Source of the DNA: Bacillota bacterium
Lineage (GTDB): Bacteria; Bacillota; Clostridia; Peptostreptococcales; Anaerovoracaceae
DNA length: 13,133 nt
NCBI GenBank assembly: GCA_017936025.1
Contig: JAGBGL010000067.1
Coordinates: forward strand, 1 to 13,133
Reading direction: 5' to 3'
Shown here: piece by piece, positions 1 to 5,781 of the stretch
Layout: every line of letters starts with the position of its first letter
Numbering within the stretch: the first letter of the stretch is position 1
The notes under the pieces: generated by a model
The model's input: only the letters and a program-made list of their open reading frames with translations
Told to the model about the DNA's origin: nothing
Database searches by the model: none
Translations under genes and position numbers: made by a program

Positions 1-256
1 ACTACAGGCAGTACAGCTACGACGAAAGAGACCGTCTCACATCGATCGAATACTTTGACAGCATCACAGGTATCGCATCAGCATTTACTTATGATGCAGA
101 CAACCGTCTGAAAACAGCGACTGAAACAAACGGTGAAATCATTGAATACACCCAGGAAAACAAGTATAATGGATTTGGACAGAGGGTACAGAAAAAGAGG
201 GAACTGATGTTACCGGCTATTTCTATGACGGTACATCCATCCTGTATTTTGATTAG
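1..256 (+). pseudogene. RHS/YD-repeat protein, 3' remnant (frameshifted, 5' end outside window)
   Basis: Read from base 3, this stretch encodes typical YD-repeat units of RHS / wall-associated proteins: YSYDERDRLTSIEYF, then FTYDADNRLKTATETNGE, then YNGFGQRVQKK. At the five-A run (192-196) the RHS-like reading moves by -1 and continues as EGTDVTGYFYDGTSILYFD, ending at a TAG at 254-256. Without the shift, the first frame runs on into unrelated residues. The usual RHS core would continue well past the GTSILY segment, so the protein is also cut short at its C-terminus. RHS proteins are large secreted or surface polymorphic toxins and adhesins. This piece looks like a decayed tail or displaced RHS 3' cassette. 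The 5' part is not visible, so I cannot say whether a full-length gene lies to the left. Confidence in the RHS call is high; confidence that it is broken is moderate. Confidence 0.75.
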
Positions 257-270
257 AAAGGAATAAAACT

Positions 271-582
271 ATGAAAAGAAAATTATGTTTTATGTTTATA
301 AATGCTGCAATTACAGGGGTTCAGAGAACTCTGATGGAAGTCGGTCCTGAGGGGGAGATGCATCTGATCGGTGTAGATAGTTATGAAACAGCTGTCGATG
401 AAGCCAAAAGACTGGCAGATGAAGGCTTTGTTGCCATTGAACTCTGTGCAGGCTTCGGTATTATGGGACAGGCTGAAATCATGAAAGCTGTTGATGGAAA
501 ATGTCTGGTAGGTGCTGTGAGATTTGATAACCACCCTGCATACGGCGGAATTTCCGGCGATGAGAAATGGGGAGCAAAATAA
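271..582 (+). CDS. Small DUF6506-like protein of unknown function (103 aa)
   Basis: This is a compact ORF with an ATG start preceded by AAAGGAA (257-263) at good spacing. The protein is soluble, with no signal peptide or membrane helix. Conserved-looking blocks are GVDSYETAVDEAKRLADEG (about residues 31-49), AIELCAGFG, and the C-terminal VGAVRFDNHPAYGGISGD. From memory these match a family of small proteins of unknown function (DUF6506). No biochemical role is known to me. The gene starts 14 bases after the RHS remnant's stop and is closed off by the terminator at 601-636, so it is transcriptionally separate from spoIIIA. Its position behind an RHS tail could suggest an immunity-like partner, but the family resemblance does not support that and I regard it as weak. 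The family assignment is from pattern memory only. Confidence 0.6.
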   Translation: MKRKLCFMFINAAITGVQRTLMEVGPEGEMHLIGVDSYETAVDEAKRLADEGFVAIELCAGFGIMGQAEIMKAVDGKCLVGAVRFDNHPAYGGISGDEKWGAK

Positions 583-600
583 AATAATATAAACGTTACG

Positions 601-636
601 AACTTCCGTAGGAGAAATCTTACGGAAGTTTTTTTA
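601..636 (+). terminator. Strong intrinsic terminator after the DUF6506-like gene
   Basis: The arms AACTTCCGTA (601-610) and TACGGAAGTT (621-630) are perfectly complementary. The stem extends by GGA/TCT (611-613 with 618-620, one G-T pair) to close on a GAAA tetraloop (614-617). A run of Ts follows directly (629-635). This is a textbook rho-independent terminator isolating the upstream RHS/DUF6506 region from the spoIIIA operon. Confidence 0.93.
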
Positions 637-699
637 TTGTAATAAAACCTTGTCCTATGAATAGAATGTACAAACCAAAGAGAAAGGGGACAACATAAA

Positions 700-1572
700 T
701 TGCAGAAGATAATCAATAAAATGCCCGTGACGTTACGTAACGTTTTGTCTGAAATACCAGAAGATGTTCGTAATAGTCTGGAAGAAATCAGGATACGGAT
801 CAATCAGCCAGTCCGCGTCATATCGGGAGGGAGAGAACTGATACTCAAAAACTGTAGTATTGACAGACAGGCCATAGATAACATAATGAACAATCTGCTT
901 GATTACTCGATATATGCATATGAAGAAGACCTGGCAAAAGGGTTCATCACAATAGAAGGAGGCCACCGGGTAGGTGTATGCGGACGCGTTGTTACTGAAA
1001 ACGGCGGTATCAGGCTGATCAAAGAGATATCTTCATTGAATATCAGGCGCAGCAGGGCAATCAGAGGGGCTTCAGACAAGGTCATCAATGAAATATATGA
1101 TCCCGCCATTGGTTTACAGAATACAATTATAGTTTCTCCACCTAAGTGCGGAAAGACTACGCTGGTGCGCGATATCGTACGGGCTGTCAGTGAGCGCGGA
1201 ATGCGCGTTGGTGTATGCGATGAACGTTCTGAAATAGCCGGGATGTATCAGGGTGTGCCATCGTATGATCTGGGACCCCGCACAGACGTCCTTGATGGCT
1301 GTATAAAGGCGGAAGGAATGCTGATGTTAATCAGGTCCATGTCCCCGGATGTGATCGTTACAGACGAAATTGGGCGGTCAGAAGACATACCCGCAATAGA
1401 AGCCGCCACAAGCGCAGGTATCAGTATAATAACTACTATCCACGGAAATAGTTACGAAGATCTGATGGCTTCAAAAATTGGTCCTCTTGTAAATCAGGGC
1501 ATCTTCAAACGTATAATATTCCTTTCAAATATCCCGTCGACCGGTACCGTAAGAGAGGTCAGACATGTTTAA
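700..1572 (+). CDS. spoIIIAA: Stage III sporulation protein AA, AAA+/secretion-type ATPase
   Basis: SpoIIIAA is the cytoplasmic ATPase of the mother-cell SpoIIIA complex and resembles type II/IV secretion ATPases. It is thought to power the A-Q channel needed for forespore sigma-G activity and engulfed-forespore maintenance. The 290 aa product is close to the usual ~300. Visible motifs are the N-terminal LEEIRIRINQPVRVI block (residues 28-42), the GGHRVGVCGR segment (87-96), the Walker A loop SPPKCGKTT (146-154), the Walker B stretch PDVIVTDEIG (216-225), and a conserved TTIHG (245-249). The start is taken as TTG at 700, with a purine-rich AAAGGGG (684-690) about 9 bases upstream. ATG at 721 would give a protein seven residues shorter and has no good ribosome-binding site. 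The gene overlaps spoIIIAB by 8 bases, implying translational coupling. The family usually depends on sigma-E, but I see no convincing sigma-E promoter upstream. Confidence 0.95.
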   Translation: MQKIINKMPVTLRNVLSEIPEDVRNSLEEIRIRINQPVRVISGGRELILKNCSIDRQAIDNIMNNLLDYSIYAYEEDLAKGFITIEGGHRVGVCGRVVTENGGIRLIKEISSLNIRRSRAIRGASDKVINEIYDPAIGLQNTIIVSPPKCGKTTLVRDIVRAVSERGMRVGVCDERSEIAGMYQGVPSYDLGPRTDVLDGCIKAEGMLMLIRSMSPDVIVTDEIGRSEDIPAIEAATSAGISIITTIHGNSYEDLMASKIGPLVNQGIFKRIIFLSNIPSTGTVREVRHV

Positions 1573-2077
1573 AATGATACTTTGCATCATGCTTGTTACA
1601 GCCTGCGGTGCTGCAGGGATACTCAAAGCACAGAGCTTCAGCCAGCGCGTTACAGAACTTGCTGACCTCAGAGACACATGCAGGATACTGAAAACCGAAA
1701 TCAGTTACATGAAAGACCCGCTGCCGGTAATTTTTGAGCGTCTTGGAAATAGCCGGGATTCATTTGCCTGCGGGATACTGAGATCCTGCAGCGAGCTGAT
1801 GAAAGAAAGACACGACATGCAGGAAAGCTGGTGCTGCGGAGTCGATATGGCCGTTAGAAACAGTACTCTCACAAAAGAAGACAAAGCAGTCATCTATGAT
1901 CTTGGAAATCAGCTCGGTAAAAGCAATGTCCGGGGCCAGATAGATCTGCTGGACATGACGAATGAAAAACTTGCAGTTCAGATAAAAGAGGCTGAAAGCC
2001 TTAAAAAAACTAAAGGAAAGATGTATGCAGGACTCGGCTTTTCCATAGGAACTGTCATTGCCATCCTGCTGATATAG
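1565..2077 (+). CDS. spoIIIAB: Stage III sporulation protein AB
   Basis: This mother-cell membrane component of the SpoIIIA complex is 170 aa, matching the family size. It has an N-terminal hydrophobic segment (about residues 2-20), a helical soluble domain, and a C-terminal membrane helix (about 152-170, ending AILLI). The family-typical block LTKEDKAVIYDLGNQLGKS occupies about residues 101-119. In B. subtilis the soluble domain is a small helical bundle resembling GspF-type secretion platform modules. The ATG lies inside the end of spoIIIAA (8-base overlap) and needs no separate promoter. Eleven bases later spoIIIAC begins. No abnormal feature is visible. Confidence 0.93.
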   Translation: MFKMILCIMLVTACGAAGILKAQSFSQRVTELADLRDTCRILKTEISYMKDPLPVIFERLGNSRDSFACGILRSCSELMKERHDMQESWCCGVDMAVRNSTLTKEDKAVIYDLGNQLGKSNVRGQIDLLDMTNEKLAVQIKEAESLKKTKGKMYAGLGFSIGTVIAILLI

Positions 2078-2087
2078 AGGTGTAAAA

Positions 2088-2282
2088 ATGGAAATCGATA
2101 TCATATTTAAAATCGCCGCAATAGGTGTTGCAATCGCTTTGCTCAACCAGATACTGATCAAGGCAGGCCGCGAAGACACCGCCATGCTGACGACGCTGGC
2201 AGGAATAATAATCGTACTGTTTCTGATCGTCGACATGATCAGTGAATTTTTTGAAACCGTAAAGACACTGTTCCAGTTTTAG
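2088..2282 (+). CDS. spoIIIAC: Stage III sporulation protein AC
   Basis: This small integral membrane protein of 64 aa has the standard SpoIIIAC length. Two predicted membrane helices (about residues 6-24 and 33-53) flank the conserved loop KAGREDTAMLTTLAGII. The ATG is preceded by AGAGGTG at proper spacing. It forms part of the membrane core of the A-Q complex with SpoIIIAD and SpoIIIAE. It is the third gene of the cluster and is separated from spoIIIAD by only nine bases. Confidence 0.95.
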   Translation: MEIDIIFKIAAIGVAIALLNQILIKAGREDTAMLTTLAGIIIVLFLIVDMISEFFETVKTLFQF

Positions 2283-2291
2283 GGGGAAGCC

Positions 2292-2675
2292 GTGGAAATA
2301 TTACAGATCGCAGGAATTGCCGTATGCGGAGTTCTCACTGTCGCAGTCATAAAAACTGTAAAGCCGGAATTTGCAATATATGCAGTACTTGCCACAGTCC
2401 TTATAATTCTCATATTTTCACTGCAGCAGCTGACAGCAGTATTCCAGTTCCTGAAGACAGTATACGATGACATGACCTACGGAAAGGATTTTTTCCCGAT
2501 ACTCATAAAAGTTCTTGCAGTGGCTTATCTGACCGATTTTACGGCACAGCTGTGTAAAGACGCAGGGGAAGCTTCTATAGGAAACAAAGTAGAACTTGCC
2601 GGAAAGATCATCATCTTTTATCTGTCGCTTCCGATCCTTGTTTCAGTGCTGCAGCTGGTAAATTCATTACTATAG
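2292..2675 (+). CDS. spoIIIAD: Stage III sporulation protein AD
   Basis: This integral membrane protein of 127 aa is near the ~130 aa family norm. Hydrophobic segments lie at about residues 4-20, 27-47, 68-82 and 105-125. The conserved block CKDAGEASIGNKVELAGK (about 88-105) is diagnostic for SpoIIIAD. The start is GTG at 2292, with AGGGGGAAG (2281-2289) immediately upstream as the ribosome-binding site. It is a partner of SpoIIIAC and SpoIIIAE in the mother-cell membrane. Nothing unusual apart from the GTG start. Confidence 0.94.
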   Translation: MEILQIAGIAVCGVLTVAVIKTVKPEFAIYAVLATVLIILIFSLQQLTAVFQFLKTVYDDMTYGKDFFPILIKVLAVAYLTDFTAQLCKDAGEASIGNKVELAGKIIIFYLSLPILVSVLQLVNSLL

Positions 2676-2684
2676 GAGAAAATC

Positions 2685-3779
2685 ATGGATTACGAAAGCA
2701 TAATAGATCAGCAGCTGGAAGATATTGATTTATCAGAGCTGGACCGGATCATGGATGAAGCCGCCGAGCAGAGCAGAGGCATATTCGAAGCTCTGGATAC
2801 TGAAGATATCATCAGCAGCCTGTTGTCGGGAGAGCCTCTTTTTGATGCCGATCTGATTCTGAACAGCATGCTGGATCTGCTGCTGGTTGAAATACGGACA
2901 GGTATCATGCTGGGCATTGAAATCATTACGGTATGCATCATCATGGGACTGCTGAACAATATGTCAGAATCGTTTGGCAGCAAAGCCGCTTCCGGCCTTG
3001 GAAATACCGTATGCAGCTGCATCATTATAACGCTGTGTATGGCCAGTTTTACAACTACATATGACTCCTGCCTCGATACACTAAGCATCATGACTGACAC
3101 CATGCAGATACTGCTTCCGATACTGATCCCGCTGCTTATCAGCATGGGCGGCTTTTCCCCGGGAAGCATACTGAATCCCGTAATAATAGGCGCCGTCACA
3201 GGTTTCAATACAGTGCTTCAGAAAATAGTTCTGCCTGTGATATTCCTGTCCAGCATATTTATCCTGATAAACAGTCTCACCGAAAAGCCGTATCTTCAGA
3301 GGCTGGCTGTGTTCCTCAGAAGAGCTTCCATATTCATCACAGGCCTTGCTGTCACTGTATTCTCGGGGATTACCGCGATACAGGGACTGGTTACAAAATC
3401 GGCGGACGGACTGCTGGTCAATACAGCAAGATATTCGATAGATAATTTTGTACCGATCGTCGGCAAGTTCGCAGCAGATTCCGTAGATATGGTGCTGAGC
3501 TGCGCTGCTGTAATAAAGAACGGTATCGGCCTTGCAGGAATGATAATCATTCTGTGTTTTCTGGCAGGTCCTGTAATAAATCTGCTGGCGGTATCTGTCA
3601 TATATAAAATAACAGCAGTTATCGCAGAGCCTGTGAGCACAAAACAGATTTCATCCACACTCAACGAAATGGGCAGTTCTGTGATAACTATGACCGTGAT
3701 CCTGGGGCTCAGTGCACTTATGTTCCTGATTTTCCTTACGATCATAATCAGCATAGGAGGTGGGACATTGTGGAAGTAA
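2685..3779 (+). CDS. spoIIIAE: Stage III sporulation protein AE (no signal peptide)
   Basis: SpoIIIAE is the large polytopic membrane subunit of the SpoIIIA complex. This one has 364 aa, somewhat shorter than the ~400 aa B. subtilis protein. Residues 1-60 are acidic and helical (DQQLEDIDLSELDRIMDEAA). They are followed by several membrane helices, roughly at 73-91, 105-125, 140-158, 162-195, 214-236, 280-310 and 334-358. The B. subtilis protein starts with a cleavable signal sequence; none is present here. The start cannot be moved upstream, because spoIIIAD ends ten bases before and TAGGAGA (2674-2680) sits at correct distance from the ATG at 2685. The acidic N-terminus may therefore stay cytoplasmic or be exported by another route. 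The 3' end overlaps spoIIIAF by 10 bases. Confidence 0.93.
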   Translation: MDYESIIDQQLEDIDLSELDRIMDEAAEQSRGIFEALDTEDIISSLLSGEPLFDADLILNSMLDLLLVEIRTGIMLGIEIITVCIIMGLLNNMSESFGSKAASGLGNTVCSCIIITLCMASFTTTYDSCLDTLSIMTDTMQILLPILIPLLISMGGFSPGSILNPVIIGAVTGFNTVLQKIVLPVIFLSSIFILINSLTEKPYLQRLAVFLRRASIFITGLAVTVFSGITAIQGLVTKSADGLLVNTARYSIDNFVPIVGKFAADSVDMVLSCAAVIKNGIGLAGMIIILCFLAGPVINLLAVSVIYKITAVIAEPVSTKQISSTLNEMGSSVITMTVILGLSALMFLIFLTIIISIGGGTLWK

Positions 3780-3937
3780 TGAAAGAATGGGTGCGTAATA
3801 TTTTTATCCTGATCCTGGCACTGACGTTTGTTGAAATGCTGATGCCCGCAGGAAATATACAGAAATACATAAGATATGTGTTTTCGATGGTTATAATGGC
3901 TTCCATACTGATGCCGCTGGCCGCTTTGCTGGAATAA
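3770..3937 (+). CDS. spoIIIAF: Stage III sporulation protein AF, minimal two-helix form (55 aa)
   Basis: This short ORF starts at GTG 3770, placed by the excellent AGGAGG (3755-3760) nine bases upstream; the ATG at 3779 is too far from it. It translates to 55 residues with two hydrophobic helices (about 8-26 and 35-53). The signature EMLMPAGNIQKYIRYV matches the N-terminus of SpoIIIAF, whose members carry a (D/E)MLLP..SMQKYxKxV-type block between the helices. The position between spoIIIAE and spoIIIAG agrees. Normal SpoIIIAF is about 200 aa, with a soluble ring-building-like domain after the two helices. Here a TAA follows the second helix and only 38 bases remain before spoIIIAG, so the soluble domain is absent, not merely out of frame. 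It overlaps spoIIIAE by 10 bases. Identity is well supported; whether it is functional is inference. Confidence 0.85.
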   Translation: MEVMKEWVRNIFILILALTFVEMLMPAGNIQKYIRYVFSMVIMASILMPLAALLE

Positions 3938-3975
3938 CCTGAAATCACGTAAATATACATATAAGGAGAATGATT

Positions 3976-4356
3976 ATGTTTGAAAAATTCAAGTCTGATC
4001 CTAAAGTAAAAGACCTGGCGGTGAAAATAATCGCCGTACTGATAATACTGTCAGTGGCACTGCTGTCATTCGATGTATTTACAGAAAACACAGACGAGCG
4101 CAGGCAGATAACTGATGAAACTGTCAGTACTGAAACAGCACTGTGCAGCATTCTTACAGACATAAACGGCGTTGGCGATGTCGATGTGATGCTGCAGTAC
4201 AACGAAGAAGAACAGATTTCCGGTGTCATCGTCACAGCAGAAGGTGCAGCTGACCCTGTTATAAAAAACAATCTGGTCAACGCAGTGCGTGCGGTTTTCA
4301 GCATACCGGCTTCCAGTGTTATGGTGTTTGAAAAAGATCAGACAAACGGAGGGTGA
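3976..4356 (+). CDS. spoIIIAG: Stage III sporulation protein AG, short form without the beta insertion
   Basis: SpoIIIAG forms the large ring of the A-Q channel in B. subtilis. This protein has 126 aa against about 229 in B. subtilis. It has a short cytoplasmic tail, one membrane helix (residues 14-31), a linker, and a single ring-building-type domain (about 54-120). The block INGVGDVDVMLQYNEE (63-78) leads almost at once into ISGVIVTAEGAADPVIK (81-97), and VRAVFSIPASSVMVFEK closes the fold. In B. subtilis a long beta-rich insertion separates the two blocks; here only about five residues do. The ATG at 3976 is chosen over the one at 3970 because AAGGAG (3963-3968) lies 7 bases from 3976 and only 1 from 3970. 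It is followed by spoIIIAH five bases after the stop. Confidence 0.9.
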   Translation: MFEKFKSDPKVKDLAVKIIAVLIILSVALLSFDVFTENTDERRQITDETVSTETALCSILTDINGVGDVDVMLQYNEEEQISGVIVTAEGAADPVIKNNLVNAVRAVFSIPASSVMVFEKDQTNGG

Positions 4357-4361
4357 TCCAT

Positions 4362-4955
4362 ATGAAAAACAGAAAATTTAAAATCGTTCTTGCTGCGGCA
4401 GTACTGTGTCTGGGTGTTGTCGGTGCAGCAGGAACCGCCATCGACAACCTGTCTGCCGAAGCCGTTGAGATTCCTGAACACGACGGCGACATTCTGGTCG
4501 ACAGTCTCAATGTGCAGACAGAGGACAGTGGAGAGACTGAAGAAACAGACGAATCCGAAAAAGAAACCGAACTTGTTACCTCTGACGATATCAGCGACCT
4601 GGAGCAGGGGGATACATACTTCCAGGAGATGCGCGCGACGATAAATCTGGACAGGAATGAAATGATCGCTATGTACACAGATGCAGAAGCCACTGCAGCT
4701 ACAGATTCCGAAAAGAAGAATGCCACAGAAAAGAAAAATCAGCTGCTTGACAACATGCAGAAAGAAAAGGATGTAGAAAGTGCGATCAAAGCAAAAGGAC
4801 TTCCCGAATGTTTTGTTCTGATCACGGAAAGCGGTGCAAATATTACAGTGAACAAACAGGAACTGAACAGCACAGACGTGGCTAAAATCTGCGATATAGT
4901 TATGCGCGAAACAGGCCTTGCTGCTTCCGAAATCATCATCCAAAGCAAGTTCTAA
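4362..4955 (+). CDS. spoIIIAH: Stage III sporulation protein AH
   Basis: SpoIIIAH is the mother-cell protein whose extracellular domain binds forespore SpoIIQ across the intermembrane space, forming the A-Q channel. The 197 aa product is close to the ~218 aa B. subtilis protein. It has an N-terminal membrane helix (residues 8-26), then an acidic, low-complexity linker (about 30-75, rich in E, D, S and T). A helical segment rich in K, E and A (about 95-145) precedes the C-terminal YscJ/FliF-like ring-building domain (FVLITESGANITVNKQ through ETGLAASEIIIQSKF). The start is ATG at 4362, with GGAGGG (4348-4353) eight bases upstream; the in-frame GTG at 4353 lies within that ribosome-binding site. 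It is the last gene of the cluster, with no terminator before the promoter that follows. Confidence 0.94.
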   Translation: MKNRKFKIVLAAAVLCLGVVGAAGTAIDNLSAEAVEIPEHDGDILVDSLNVQTEDSGETEETDESEKETELVTSDDISDLEQGDTYFQEMRATINLDRNEMIAMYTDAEATAATDSEKKNATEKKNQLLDNMQKEKDVESAIKAKGLPECFVLITESGANITVNKQELNSTDVAKICDIVMRETGLAASEIIIQSKF

Positions 4956-4960
4956 AATCG

Positions 4961-4989
4961 TTGTACTCAGGTGCATTTTTTGGTATAAT
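4961..4989 (+). promoter_or_regulatory. Sigma-A-type promoter of the asp23-nusB operon
   Basis: A -35 element TTGTAC (4961-4966) is separated by exactly 17 bases from a perfect -10 TATAAT (4984-4989). The TGG at 4981-4983 supplies an extended -10 TG. Transcription would begin near 4996, leaving a leader of under 20 bases before the ATG at 5014, with GAGGTGAG (4997-5004) as the ribosome-binding site. If the start is as far as 4997, the leader is extremely short, so the exact +1 needs checking. The promoter begins five bases after the spoIIIAH stop. Confidence 0.8.
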
Positions 4990-5013
4990 AAATGCCGAGG
5001 TGAGTAAGCAATT

Positions 5014-5376
5014 ATGGCTAATGAACAAAGCAATGGAATCATTCGAGTTTCCGATGAAGTTGTTGCCGTACTGGCAGCAAATGCAACATTAAAGACAAAA
5101 GGTGTGGCAGATCTGGCCGGCGATTTTACCAATGCACTTTCAAAGAGCATTCTCGGTAAAGAGCTGCTGTCCAAAGGTGTCAAGGCTTCTCAGAATGAAG
5201 AAGGCGTAATTGTTGATGTTTTCGTTATCGTTGAATACAGAGTGAACATACCGTCTGTAGCATGGGATATCCAGGAAAACGTAAAAAACGAAATCACTTC
5301 CATGACAGGATTAAAAGTAAACGCCGTAAACATTAATATACAGGGTGTACAGATGCCCGAAGAGGAGGCCCGTTAA
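5014..5376 (+). CDS. Asp23/Gls24 family protein (YqhY-like)
   Basis: This is a 120 aa soluble protein of the Asp23/Gls24 (DUF322) family. Its start, IIRVSDEVVAVLAANATLKTKGV (residues 9-31, in which GVADLAG follows), and its end, IPSVAWDIQENVKNEI then VNAVNINIQGV, are the family hallmarks. Members are abundant envelope-associated or stress-related proteins. The copy immediately upstream of nusB corresponds to B. subtilis YqhY, linked there to lipid and acetyl-CoA carboxylase homeostasis; no accB/accC is adjacent here, so that link is not supported by this context. It is the first gene of the operon, read from the promoter at 4961-4989, and its TAA abuts the nusB ATG. No membrane segment is seen. 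Confidence 0.9.
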   Translation: MANEQSNGIIRVSDEVVAVLAANATLKTKGVADLAGDFTNALSKSILGKELLSKGVKASQNEEGVIVDVFVIVEYRVNIPSVAWDIQENVKNEITSMTGLKVNAVNINIQGVQMPEEEAR

Positions 5377-5781
5377 ATGACGAGAAAAGACGCAAGAGAA
5401 CTGATCATGCAGCTGCTGTACCAGATGGAACTGCTGAATGACTACGAGGAAGAAACAAAGAACAGCTATATCGCAAAACATTTCGCAGGAAGCAATCACG
5501 AAAAATATGCGGTAAGACTGCTGGAAACAATTCTTGCAAACAAAGAAAAAATCGATGAGACTATCAATGCGGCAAGCAATAAGTGGAAGACTTCCCGCAT
5601 GTCCAAAGTGGATGTAAGCATCCTGCGCCTGGCTGCAGGTGAAGTACTGTACATGGATGACATTCCTGATGCAGTTGCAATCAATGAAGCGGTTTCTATG
5701 GCAAAGAAATTCAGTGCCGAAGAATCCGGCAGCTTTATCAACGGTATCCTCGGAAACATCGTGAAAGGTAAAGATGCATAA
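5377..5781 (+). CDS. nusB: Transcription antitermination factor NusB
   Basis: NusB binds boxA RNA with NusE/S10 and promotes antitermination in rRNA operons. The 134 aa length is standard. Motifs seen are the N-terminal RKDARELIMQLLYQMEL (residues 3-19), the central NKWKTSRMSKVDVSILRLA (about 68-86), and the C-terminal IPDAVAINEAVSMAKKFS followed by SGSFINGILGNI. These define the all-helical NusB fold. The ATG directly follows the asp23 TAA, with AGGAGG (5363-5368) eight bases upstream. The 3' end overlaps the Kae1-like gene by 8 bases, so the genes are translationally coupled. Confidence 0.96.
   Translation: MTRKDARELIMQLLYQMELLNDYEEETKNSYIAKHFAGSNHEKYAVRLLETILANKEKIDETINAASNKWKTSRMSKVDVSILRLAAGEVLYMDDIPDAVAINEAVSMAKKFSAEESGSFINGILGNIVKGKDA

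Noticed and set aside
189..200. dnaX-like A AAA AAG slippery site in the RHS tail
   Set aside because: Only five As are present, so the in-frame heptamer is G AAA AAG. An indel in the A-run of a decaying gene, or a sequence error, explains it better.
640..699. Possible sigma-E promoter upstream of spoIIIAA (TGTACAAA at 667-674 resembles the CATACAAT -10)
   Set aside because: No acceptable -35 (ATATT-like) at the required ~14-base spacing. One weak half-site in AT-rich DNA is not enough, although a sigma-E promoter is expected here from family knowledge.
3970..3978. spoIIIAG start at ATG 3970
   Set aside because: Only one base separates it from AAGGAG; ATG 3976 has the correct 7-base spacing.
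4338..5183. Long antisense open frames opposite spoIIIAH, ispA, dxs and tlyA
   Set aside because: They oppose clearly homologous genes, give Cys/Phe/His/Ser-rich translations without motifs, and lack ribosome-binding sites. They are coding-strand shadows.
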